From contig JACQVL010000129.1 in NCBI GenBank assembly GCA_016209865.1, forward strand, positions 1-22,116: a stretch of DNA of 22,116 nucleotides, read 5' to 3'. Every line of letters starts with the position of its first letter. The first letter of the stretch is position 1. Positions 13,472 to 20,396 of this stretch are shown here, piece by piece. Made by a program: the position numbers and the translations under genes. The notes beneath the pieces were generated by a model. The model was not told the DNA's origin, ran no database searches, and saw nothing but the letters and a program-made list of their open reading frames with translations. The stretch is from Candidatus Latescibacterota bacterium. GTDB taxonomy: Bacteria > JAAXHH01 > JACQVL01.

Positions 13472-14412
13472 CCCCTGAGCCGGTGTCCGATGTGCTCGGC
13501 CTCGGCTGCGTGGCGATCGACGACCTGCTGTACGTCGAGTCGTACCCCCCGCCTGATATCAAAATCCCCATCCTGCGGCACGACCGCCAGTGCGGCGGGC
13601 TGACGGCCACCGCCCTGGTCGCGGCATCCCGTTTAGGTTCAGCCTGCGCGTACGCCGGCGTCCTGGGGGACGATGAGCTGTCCGATTACGCCATCCAGCG
13701 CCTGAAACAGGAACGGGTTGATCTCACCCATCTCGTCCGGCGTCCGGAGGTCCGTCCGGTCCATTCGGTCATCGTCGTGGACACGACGCGCCAGACGCGC
13801 ACGATCTTTTACGACCTGTACGGCGTCGTCGGGGCGGATGCGGCATGGCCGCCGGCGGCGGTCATCCGCTCGACACGGGTGCTGTTCGTCGATTATGTGG
13901 GGATGGAAGGGATGCTCCGGGCCTCACAGATCGCCCGCGAAGCCGGGATTCCCGTCGTGGCCGACCTCGAAGATGACCGATCGCCGTTCTTCGCGCGATT
14001 ATTCGGCCTCATCGATCATCTGATCGTGTCCCGCGACTTTGCCGCACGCCTGACGGGAGCCTCTGATCCCGCTGCGGCAGCCATCCGCCTCTGGACTCCG
14101 GAGCGGCGGGTTGTCGCCGTCACGTGCGGGGCGGACGGCTGTTGGTACCTGACCAGGGCGCATCACGGCGTCCCTCAGCATCAGCCCGCGTACCCGGTCG
14201 AGACGGTCGACACGACTGGCTGTGGGGATGTCTTCCACGGGGCGTACGCCTCCGCCCTCGCGCGTGGGGTCGAGGTCGCGGAACGTGTTCGATTCGCATC
14301 CGCCGCGGCAGCCCTGAAGGCCACGCAGCCGGGCGGCCAGGCGGGGATTCCGACGCGGCCGGTCGTGGAGGGGTTCTTGAAATCAGTGACGAGTGACGAG
14401 GAAACGCCATGA
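13453..14412 (+). CDS. PfkB family sugar kinase
   Basis: 319 residues. The start GTG at 13453 lies 8 nt after GAAGGAG (13438-13444), inside the epimerase gene; a GTGA overlap start at 13468 is the alternative. It is a ribokinase-type ATP-dependent kinase. The C-terminal PfkB signature DTTGCGD is at 253-259, with D259 the catalytic base and the glycines forming the anion hole. N-terminal GLGCVAIDDLLYV and a CGG (about 47-49) near the sugar site also fit. A Cys replaces the usual Ala of GAGD, as in some adenosine- and fructose-type relatives. The substrate is unknown; the epimerase partner suggests a keto sugar or pentulose. The C-terminal SVTSDEETP is encoded by a TGACGAG word repeat (14381-14401), so the native end probably lay near residue 308. 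Confidence 0.89.
   Translation: MARVPVTPEPVSDVLGLGCVAIDDLLYVESYPPPDIKIPILRHDRQCGGLTATALVAASRLGSACAYAGVLGDDELSDYAIQRLKQERVDLTHLVRRPEVRPVHSVIVVDTTRQTRTIFYDLYGVVGADAAWPPAAVIRSTRVLFVDYVGMEGMLRASQIAREAGIPVVADLEDDRSPFFARLFGLIDHLIVSRDFAARLTGASDPAAAAIRLWTPERRVVAVTCGADGCWYLTRAHHGVPQHQPAYPVETVDTTGCGDVFHGAYASALARGVEVAERVRFASAAAALKATQPGGQAGIPTRPVVEGFLKSVTSDEETP
14381..14401. repeat. TGACGAG word repeat inside the PfkB C-terminus
   Basis: AAATCAGTGACGAGTGACGAG. It shares 23 identical bases (TGAAATCAGTGACGAGTGAC...) with the copy at 9988-10010 that ends the M81 gene. Here the reading frame differs, so it is read as SVTSDEE and the gene ends just beyond. Confidence 0.8.
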
Positions 14413-14438
14413 AACCGGTTAGGGAACAGACGTTGTAC

Positions 14439-14467
14439 TTGACACGGAATGGCTTTACTGGTACAAT
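14439..14467 (+). promoter_or_regulatory. Strong sigma-70-type promoter for the PHP-HEAT-CBM9 gene
   Basis: TTGACA at 14439-14444 (6 of 6), a 17-nt spacer, and TACAAT at 14462-14467 (5 of 6). Transcription would start near 14474, giving a leader of about 45 nt before 14519. It separates the sugar-kinase operon from the next unit. Confidence 0.7.
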
Positions 14468-14518
14468 GGCGGAAGCGTCCGCCCGTCTCGTCGACCTCCG
14501 TCACTCAGTAGGGAACGC

Positions 14519-16762
14519 ATGTTACCCATGCTGTCATTCCCGCGTCAGCGGAAATCCATCCTGCGTTTCCTGATCGTCCTGTGCACCGGATTGCCACCGT
14601 CCTTGACCGCCGCTGAGCCGGACTCCCTCCGCTGGTACGCCGGGGATACGCACATCCATACCGCGATTCATGCCGTCTCATCCATCGGCGAGCGGGTGGA
14701 CGAAGGCCTTGCGGGTGGTCTCGACTGGCTGGCGATCACCCGTCATAAACGCTCCGGGGCGTTCTGGAAGGCGGATGAGGTCGATTCCGCGTTGGTGAAG
14801 CATGTTCCCCGGATCGCGCCCATCCTCGGCATGGAATGGGATGAGCCGCCGCAGTTAGGGGATGAGGATGTGGTTATCCTGGGAGCGAACCCCCAGGCTC
14901 CCATCCCGGATGATAGTCTCCAGGCGATCATCGACTGGGCAAACGCGGAAGGCGGGGTCTTCATCTTTGCCCACCCCAGTCCGTTTGTCTTCCAAAATAT
15001 CCACCGATGGCACGGCTACACCGCGTTCGAGGGGTACTCCGGGCCGGCGTGGAACGCCGCGTGCGAGCCGGGCGGCGCGTGGGATGGGTTGTTGAGCGCC
15101 GGCTCCCGGCTCTTCATCGTCGGCGGCAGCGATAATCACGACCAGAAAGCTCTCGGACAGCGCGTCAAGACGTACGTGCTCGCCCGGAGCAACCGGCCGC
15201 AGGACATCCTCGACGCGATCCGGGCCGGACGGGCCTACGTGTCACAACGCGGCCTGATCCGCCTGGATTTCCGGGTGAACAACCGGGTGATGGGCGAGAC
15301 GGTCTCGCTCTCCCAGCCGGACGTGGTCGTGACACTCTCCGTCCAGGCGAAAGTTCCTCTGACCCGCATCCAGTTGATCGGCAACGGGCGCGCACTCTGG
15401 TCAGCCACCCCCAATACCCCCTCGTTCGAGACTCAGCTTCATCTCCTGCTTCTATCAGACATCCGCTACATTCGACCGATCGTTGAGACGAAAGACACGA
15501 AGACGATGGGGAACCCGGTGTTCCTGGCGCGAAGCGGGGAGCCGGTCCGCGCGGCAGCCGTTCCGGACACAGCGAACACATTGTATCACTGGCATCGACT
15601 GGTCGACGTGGGGAAATCACTGGTGGGGACCGAACGGGCGGCGCTCACCCGTCTGCTCGCCCACCCAAACCCGACGGCCCGTCTGTACGCGGGGTACGCG
15701 TTGATCGAGCGGCACGATCCGCAACTCATGTCGATCCTCACCTCACTCGCCGCTGATTCGATTCCCAGAGTCCGCGCGTACGCGACGCGCATGCTCGCCG
15801 GACGGGCCGGGGCAGAAGACCTTCCGTTCCTTCGCCAGTTGATGCGCGACCAGGTCCCCGAAGTCCGGCTCTGGGCCGTGCGCGCGCTCGAACGGAGCGG
15901 AGCGCCGGAGACGAAGACGATCCTGATCGACATGTTAGACGACCCGGATGGCTGGGTCCATTTTGCCGCGATGGAAGGGCTGCTCGACCTGGCGAAGCAG
16001 GACAGCACGGTGCTCGACGACCTCACGGCGCGGGTGCGTGCCGGCCAGCTCAGCGCGGCTGAAGTCTTCCGGTGGGCCGGTGCCGTGAGCCGGAACACGA
16101 TCATTTCCCTCCTCCGCGAGCGATCTACCCAGGGGACTATCAGTCAGAAGGACCTCTACCTGGCTCTCGAGCAGCTCGGCGCCTCCCCCGCCGCTGCGTA
16201 CCAGTTCATCAGCAAGCGGACATCCGTCCCGCCCGTCCTCGACGGCCTGGTCACCGACCCGGCCTGGCGGAACACTGCGTCTGCTCTCACCCTCGTCCAG
16301 GACGATATGGCCGACACCCGGCCGTCCGAGACGCGCGCGCTCGTGAGCTACGACGACCGGGCGGTGTACGTCGCCGTCGTGTGCTCGACGGCCGGGATCG
16401 TCCCATTGGACGGCCGGGATGTCGAGTACGTGACGCTCGCATTCGACACGAACGATAACGGGAGCATCGACTACAGCTTCGAGATCGACCGGGACGGCCG
16501 GGTGTTCGGCTGGAAGGACGGAGTCGAGGACTGGCCGAAACCGCTCTCCGCCAAGATCGCTGAACGGAAGGGGCGGTGGAGTGTCGAGGTCGCCATCCCG
16601 TACACCACCCTTGAACGGGGTAGCCCTGCGGTCAACGAGGTCTGGGGGTTCAACATCGGCCACGGCGTCCGGGGGCGCAACACCCGGCTGACCTCGTGGG
16701 CGCCGACGCTCGGCCAACCGTCGAACGCGCGCCGGTACGGGAAGTTGGTGTTTGGGAAGTAA
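14519..16762 (+). CDS. Secreted PHP-domain metallohydrolase with HEAT repeats and CBM9-like domain (CehA/McbA-type)
   Basis: 747 residues in three parts. A signal peptide (1-31, cleavage near LTA|AEP) has its basic n-region (SFPRQRKS) encoded by a dRS3-like repeat (14536-14555). Then comes a PHP-type phosphoesterase domain (about 38-310): the HxH motif is GDTHIHT (D43, H45, H47), followed by AITRHKR (H76, where TDH would be usual) and later FAHPSP and GGSDNH, as in CehA/McbA proteins. Middle residues (about 375-510) are HEAT/PBS-like repeats. The last about 180 residues form a CBM9-like beta sandwich (VPPVLDGLVTDPAWRN ... GWKDGVEDW ... WGFNIGHGVRGRN), usually sugar-binding or membrane-anchoring. 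It may hydrolyse a phosphoester or carbamate on the cell surface. Its own strong promoter is at 14439-14467. The substrate is unknown. Confidence 0.85.
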   Translation: MLPMLSFPRQRKSILRFLIVLCTGLPPSLTAAEPDSLRWYAGDTHIHTAIHAVSSIGERVDEGLAGGLDWLAITRHKRSGAFWKADEVDSALVKHVPRIAPILGMEWDEPPQLGDEDVVILGANPQAPIPDDSLQAIIDWANAEGGVFIFAHPSPFVFQNIHRWHGYTAFEGYSGPAWNAACEPGGAWDGLLSAGSRLFIVGGSDNHDQKALGQRVKTYVLARSNRPQDILDAIRAGRAYVSQRGLIRLDFRVNNRVMGETVSLSQPDVVVTLSVQAKVPLTRIQLIGNGRALWSATPNTPSFETQLHLLLLSDIRYIRPIVETKDTKTMGNPVFLARSGEPVRAAAVPDTANTLYHWHRLVDVGKSLVGTERAALTRLLAHPNPTARLYAGYALIERHDPQLMSILTSLAADSIPRVRAYATRMLAGRAGAEDLPFLRQLMRDQVPEVRLWAVRALERSGAPETKTILIDMLDDPDGWVHFAAMEGLLDLAKQDSTVLDDLTARVRAGQLSAAEVFRWAGAVSRNTIISLLRERSTQGTISQKDLYLALEQLGASPAAAYQFISKRTSVPPVLDGLVTDPAWRNTASALTLVQDDMADTRPSETRALVSYDDRAVYVAVVCSTAGIVPLDGRDVEYVTLAFDTNDNGSIDYSFEIDRDGRVFGWKDGVEDWPKPLSAKIAERKGRWSVEVAIPYTTLERGSPAVNEVWGFNIGHGVRGRNTRLTSWAPTLGQPSNARRYGKLVFGK
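14536..14555. repeat. dRS3-like repeat within the signal-peptide coding region
   Basis: ATTCCCGCGTCAGCGGAAAT, one mismatch in the right arm. Read in frame it gives the SFPRQRKS n-region of the secreted PHP protein. One of six copies. Confidence 0.8.
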
Positions 16763-16768
16763 AAAAAC

Positions 16769-16800
16769 AGTGATCGGTGGTCGGTAGTCGGTGGTCGGTT
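16769..16800. repeat. GGTGGTCGGT word repeat after the PHP gene
   Basis: Tandem GTCGGTGGTCGG words following CAGTGATC. A matching array in the opposite orientation lies at 1-32, after the MATE stop on the minus strand. Both are thus sense-oriented 3' of a gene. G2-type quadruplex potential only. Confidence 0.75.
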
Positions 16801-16817
16801 AAAATAAGGAGGTCTGC

Positions 16818-18209
16818 ATGGCTGAGGAATCCATCCGCGCACCGGAGAACCGATTTGAGCTGGAGACCGAACTGGCACGTGACCTCGGCCTGCTCGGGGC
16901 GACGACGGTCATCATCGGGGGGATCATCGGCTCCGGCATCTTCGGCGCGCCCGCCGGCATCGCCAAACAGCTCGGCTCGCCCGGTCTGATGATGCTCGTG
17001 TGGGTCGTCGGGGGCATCCTGTCGTTCTGCGGGGCGGTCTGTTTCGCCGAACTGGGGGCGATGATGCCCCGGACGGGCGGACAGTTGATCTACCTCCGGC
17101 AGGTCTACCCGCCCATCATCGCGTTCCTCTACGGCTGGACCGAAGCGTTCCTCATCCAGACGGCGGCGATGTCGGCCATCGCGTTTATCTTCACGAGTTA
17201 CCTGGGGTACTTTCTCCCCTCCATCTCCCCTGACAACCCGCTCGTCACGGTCGGGAGCTACGTGTTCTCCACCCAGCACGCGGCCATGCTCGTCAGTATC
17301 ATCTTTCTCGGGGCGGTCAACTACTTCGGGGTGCGGTTCGGCGGGTTCGTCCAGAACCTGTTCACGATCTCGAAGGTGATTGCCTTAGGTGGGCTGGTGT
17401 TGCTGGTGATCGCCATCGGGGGAGAGTGGGGACACTTCAGGCCGCTCTTCCCGGAGAACCCACGGCCGGACCTGGCGGGCGCGTTCGGGGCGTCGATGAT
17501 CGGGGCGATGTTCGCGTACAACGGCTGGCACAACGCGAACATGGTGGCCGGGGAGATCAAAGACCCGCGCCGGATGCTCCCGCGCGCGATCATCATCGCC
17601 CTGTCGATCTGCACGGCCATCTACTTAGCGGTCAACTGGTCGTACCTGTACGTCATGACGATCGAGGAGATCGCCACCTCCCCGCGCATCGCCGCCGACG
17701 TGGCCACGAGGCTGATCGGGCCAATCGGAGGCTCGCTCATCTCAGCCGCGGTCATGATCTCGACGTTCGGGACGATCAACGGCGGGATGCTGGCCGTGCC
17801 CCGGATCAGCTACGCGATGGCGAAGGAAGGGCTGTTCTTCAAGTGGCTGACCTACGTCCATCCCGTCTACAAAACCCCGTCGCGCTCGATCATCGCCATC
17901 ACCGTCTGGGGAGCGATCTGGACGTTCCTCGGCGATTTCCAGGCGATCATCGACTCGTTCGCGTACTCGATGTACACGTTCTACATCCTGACCGTCATCG
18001 CGTTGTTCATCCTCCGGCGCAAATACCCGAACGTGGAGCGTCCGGTGAAGACCTGGGGGTACCCGATTACCCCGATCATTTTCCTGGCCATCGCCACCTG
18101 GTACGTCGGCACAGTCCTGATCTTCAAGACGTGGGAATCATTGCCGGGGCTCATCTTCCTGGCTGCCGGGCTGCCGATGTATTTTATCTGGTTCAGGAAG
18201 ACAAAGTAG
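16818..18209 (+). CDS. APC-family amino acid permease
   Basis: 463 residues, about 12 transmembrane helices, inner membrane. Helix 1 carries the APC signature GGIIGSGIFGAP (35-44), whose unwound glycines bind the amino-acid backbone. FAELGAMMPRTGG follows helix 2, as in LAT/APA-type permeases. Length fits the family. The start ATG has a textbook AAGGAGG 5 nt upstream (16806-16812). It probably imports amino acids or related compounds by proton symport or exchange; the substrate is not evident. Downstream are the LarA-like and ThuA-like genes on the same strand, 77 nt away, so co-transcription is likely. A G-quadruplex-type word begins at the stop codon. Confidence 0.93.
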   Translation: MAEESIRAPENRFELETELARDLGLLGATTVIIGGIIGSGIFGAPAGIAKQLGSPGLMMLVWVVGGILSFCGAVCFAELGAMMPRTGGQLIYLRQVYPPIIAFLYGWTEAFLIQTAAMSAIAFIFTSYLGYFLPSISPDNPLVTVGSYVFSTQHAAMLVSIIFLGAVNYFGVRFGGFVQNLFTISKVIALGGLVLLVIAIGGEWGHFRPLFPENPRPDLAGAFGASMIGAMFAYNGWHNANMVAGEIKDPRRMLPRAIIIALSICTAIYLAVNWSYLYVMTIEEIATSPRIAADVATRLIGPIGGSLISAAVMISTFGTINGGMLAVPRISYAMAKEGLFFKWLTYVHPVYKTPSRSIIAITVWGAIWTFLGDFQAIIDSFAYSMYTFYILTVIALFILRRKYPNVERPVKTWGYPITPIIFLAIATWYVGTVLIFKTWESLPGLIFLAAGLPMYFIWFRKTK

Positions 18210-18233
18210 GGGTTTGGGATTCGGGGTTCGGGG
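18209..18233 (+). repeat. Intergenic G-quadruplex-type word repeat
   Basis: Four G-runs (4, 3, 4, 4) with loops TTT, ATTC and TTC. It starts on the last base of the permease stop TAG. It is the reverse complement type of the insertion inside the M81 gene (9720-9753). Confidence 0.8.
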
Positions 18234-18286
18234 TACGGGAAAGAAACAGATACTCTCATGCCATGCCCTCATCATAAGGAGTCTGT

Positions 18287-19528
18287 ATGCACGATCACAC
18301 CGTCACTCTCCCCGTCGCCGCGTGGGGGCAGACCACCACGCTCGACCTTTCATTCCCCGAAGACTGGACAGTCACCTGTTGCCGGATGGCTGGACACGAC
18401 GCGCCCGGCCTGAGCGACGACCAGATCCGCGCCGCGCTCGCCAGCCCGCTCAGCACCCCGCGTCTGAGCGAGATGGCCCGTGGGAAGAAGCGCGTCGCCA
18501 TCCTGTTCGATGACCTGACCCGGCCGACGCCCGCTTATCGAGTCGTCCCGTTCGTCCTGGAGGAACTCCGTCGTGGCGGGATCAACGACGATCAGGTCCG
18601 GTTCATCGCGGCGATCGGGACGCACGCGCCGATGCCACGTTCTGAGCTCGTGAAGAAATTGGGAGAGGACATCGTCGAGCGGTTCCCGGTCTACAACCAT
18701 AACATCTACGACAACGTCGCGGAAGTCGGTGTCACAAGCTACGGGACTCCTGTCTTCATCAACCGGGAGGCGGCCTCATGCGACCTGAAAGTCGGAATTG
18801 GCGGCATTCTTCCATACGGCCAGAAACACGTGTATAACGGAGGAGGAAAAATCATCCTACCGGGGATCTCCGGGATAGAAACGATCGTTGATTACCACGT
18901 GAAGGTGTATGAGCGGATAAAAGATTTCTCGTTCGACCCCCGGGTAGTGGAAGGAATCCCGCCGTACCGAGTGAACCTGGAAGAGGCGGCCCGGCTCGCC
19001 GAGCTGGACATGAAGGTCGACCTGGTGCAGAACAACCGGAAGGAAGTGGTGGGGTTGTTCGCCGGGGATTTCATCCAGACTCACCGGACGGGCTCTCAAT
19101 GGGCAAGATGCATCTACACCACGCCAGTCGCCCCTCCATCCGATGTTGTCATCCTCAACTCGTATCCGAAGGAAGATCAGCCGTTGGTGGGGCTCTGGGT
19201 GGCGATCCAGTCGGTCAAGCCGGGCGGCGATATCGTGATTTTTTCGCACAGCACGAACGGGATCGCGCACGTCCACTACCTGTTCGGCCGCTTTGGCGAC
19301 GGCTTCGGCGGGCCGGGCTGGTCGCCGGGCCGGCATTTCCAGGCCGCCGAGGCGCGTCGCGTCATCTTCTGCTCCCCATACCTGTCGAAGGCGGACATGG
19401 ACAACTACAGTCCGGAGCGAGTGACGTTCTGCAAGTCGTGGAATGAGGTAAGGACGCTTTTAGAGCGGGAACGGAATGGGCAGACATCGGTGGCGATTTA
19501 CCCGTACGGGGCGCTCCAGACGGTGTAA
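18287..19528 (+). CDS. LarA-like nickel-dependent racemase family protein (DUF2088)
   Basis: 413 residues, cytosolic. LarA racemises lactate, and relatives racemise or epimerise other 2-hydroxy acids, using a nickel-pincer nucleotide linked to a lysine. Matching residues here: DDLTRPTP (D76, R79), H113 in GTHAPM, K188 in GGGKIILPGISG, and H204, the last exactly 16 residues after K188 as in L. plantarum LarA (K184, H200). The residue 10 before the lysine, a catalytic histidine in LarA, is G178 here; the nearest His is H181, so the reaction may differ. LarB, LarC and LarE, which make the cofactor, are not in the window. AAGGAG (18276-18281) lies 5 nt before the ATG. It sits between the permease and the ThuA-like gene. 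Confidence 0.87.
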   Translation: MHDHTVTLPVAAWGQTTTLDLSFPEDWTVTCCRMAGHDAPGLSDDQIRAALASPLSTPRLSEMARGKKRVAILFDDLTRPTPAYRVVPFVLEELRRGGINDDQVRFIAAIGTHAPMPRSELVKKLGEDIVERFPVYNHNIYDNVAEVGVTSYGTPVFINREAASCDLKVGIGGILPYGQKHVYNGGGKIILPGISGIETIVDYHVKVYERIKDFSFDPRVVEGIPPYRVNLEEAARLAELDMKVDLVQNNRKEVVGLFAGDFIQTHRTGSQWARCIYTTPVAPPSDVVILNSYPKEDQPLVGLWVAIQSVKPGGDIVIFSHSTNGIAHVHYLFGRFGDGFGGPGWSPGRHFQAAEARRVIFCSPYLSKADMDNYSPERVTFCKSWNEVRTLLERERNGQTSVAIYPYGALQTV

Positions 19529-19608
19529 GGGCGAACGATGCGTGATGAATGAAAGCCTGTCTGACATGACTCATCCCACCGATTATCTCACTGAAGAACT
19601 CGACCTGG

Positions 19609-19628
19609 ATTCCCGTTTCCGCGGGAAT
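19609..19628. repeat. dRS3-like palindrome before the ThuA-like gene
   Basis: ATTCCCGTTTCCGCGGGAAT, arms intact, variable centre. It lies in the 147-nt spacer between the LarA-like and ThuA-like genes. The spacer is otherwise featureless apart from the AAAGGAG ribosome binding site. Confidence 0.8.
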
Positions 19629-19675
19629 GACAAGACAACGTCTCTCGTCAATTCTCCCAGAAAGGAGATCGTGTC

Positions 19676-20320
19676 ATGAAATCGGTCTTGTTCGTACGAG
19701 GTGGATGGCCAGGACATGAGCCGGTACAATCTCAAGAGTACTTTATCCCCTTCATGCGGGAGCAAGGGTACAATGTGGAGATATCCGATACCCTCGACGT
19801 GTATCTCGACAAGGCCAGGATGCACGCCCTGAACCTGATCGTGCAGACGTGGACGATGGGGACGATCACCGGCGAGCAGGAGAAGGGGTTGCTCGCCGCC
19901 GTCGAGAGTGGGGTGGGGTTCGCCGGCTGGCACGGAGGGATGGTGGATGCGTTCCGCAACAACACCGCGTATCAGTTCATGACGGGCGGGCAGTGGGTCG
20001 CCCATCCGGGGAACGTCATCGACTACGCAGTCAACATCATCAACCATGACGATCCGATCACGGCGGGGATTCCGGATTTCATGATGCACTCTGAGCAGTA
20101 CTACGTGCATGTCGACCCGAAGAATGAAGTCCTGGCCACGACCACACTCAGCGGGGAGTACGCGCCGTGGACCGCAGGCTGCGTCATGCCGGTCGTCTGG
20201 AAGAAGGGATGGGGCGCGGGGAAGGTGTTCCACTGTACGTTAGGCCACGTCGCCAAAGATTTCGATGTCCCTGAAGCCCGTGAGATCGTCAAACGCGGCC
20301 TGCTGTGGGCGAGTAAATAA
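19676..20320 (+). CDS. ThuA-like domain protein
   Basis: 214 residues, a single ThuA-like (glutamine amidotransferase-like fold) domain, with no signal peptide. Telltale stretches: a short beta strand then RGGWPGHEP at the N-terminus, VGFAGWHGG (80-88), [12 protein letters not shown], an FMMHSEQYY motif (136-143), and [10 protein letters not shown] near the end. The class I amidotransferase Cys is absent, as in the family generally. ThuA is tied to trehalose use in rhizobia; related proteins occur beside sugar dehydrogenases, and the biochemical role is unproven. The start ATG has AAAGGAG 8 nt upstream (19661-19667). It follows the LarA-like gene and precedes a secreted peptidase. Confidence 0.88.
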   Translation: MKSVLFVRGGWPGHEPVQSQEYFIPFMREQGYNVEISDTLDVYLDKARMHALNLIVQTWTMGTITGEQEKGLLAAVESGVGFAGWHGGMVDAFRNNTAYQFMTGGQWVAHPGNVIDYAVNIINHDDPITAGIPDFMMHSEQYYVHVDPKNEVLATTTLSGEYAPWTAGCVMPVVWKKGWGAGKVFHCTLGHVAKDFDVPEAREIVKRGLLWASK

Positions 20321-20343
20321 CCTTATGTTCCGGATTTGTCGTC

Positions 20344-20363
20344 ATTCCCGCGAAAGCGGGAAT
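20344..20363. repeat. dRS3-like palindrome, possible terminator
   Basis: Perfect 8-bp stem with a GAAA tetraloop, followed after CC by ATTTTTCTTTGTT. Stable hairpin plus a U-rich tail could end the ThuA transcript 24 nt after its stop. One of six copies. Confidence 0.7.
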
Positions 20364-20396
20364 CCATTTTTCTTTGTTCTCTGCTGGAGGTCTATG

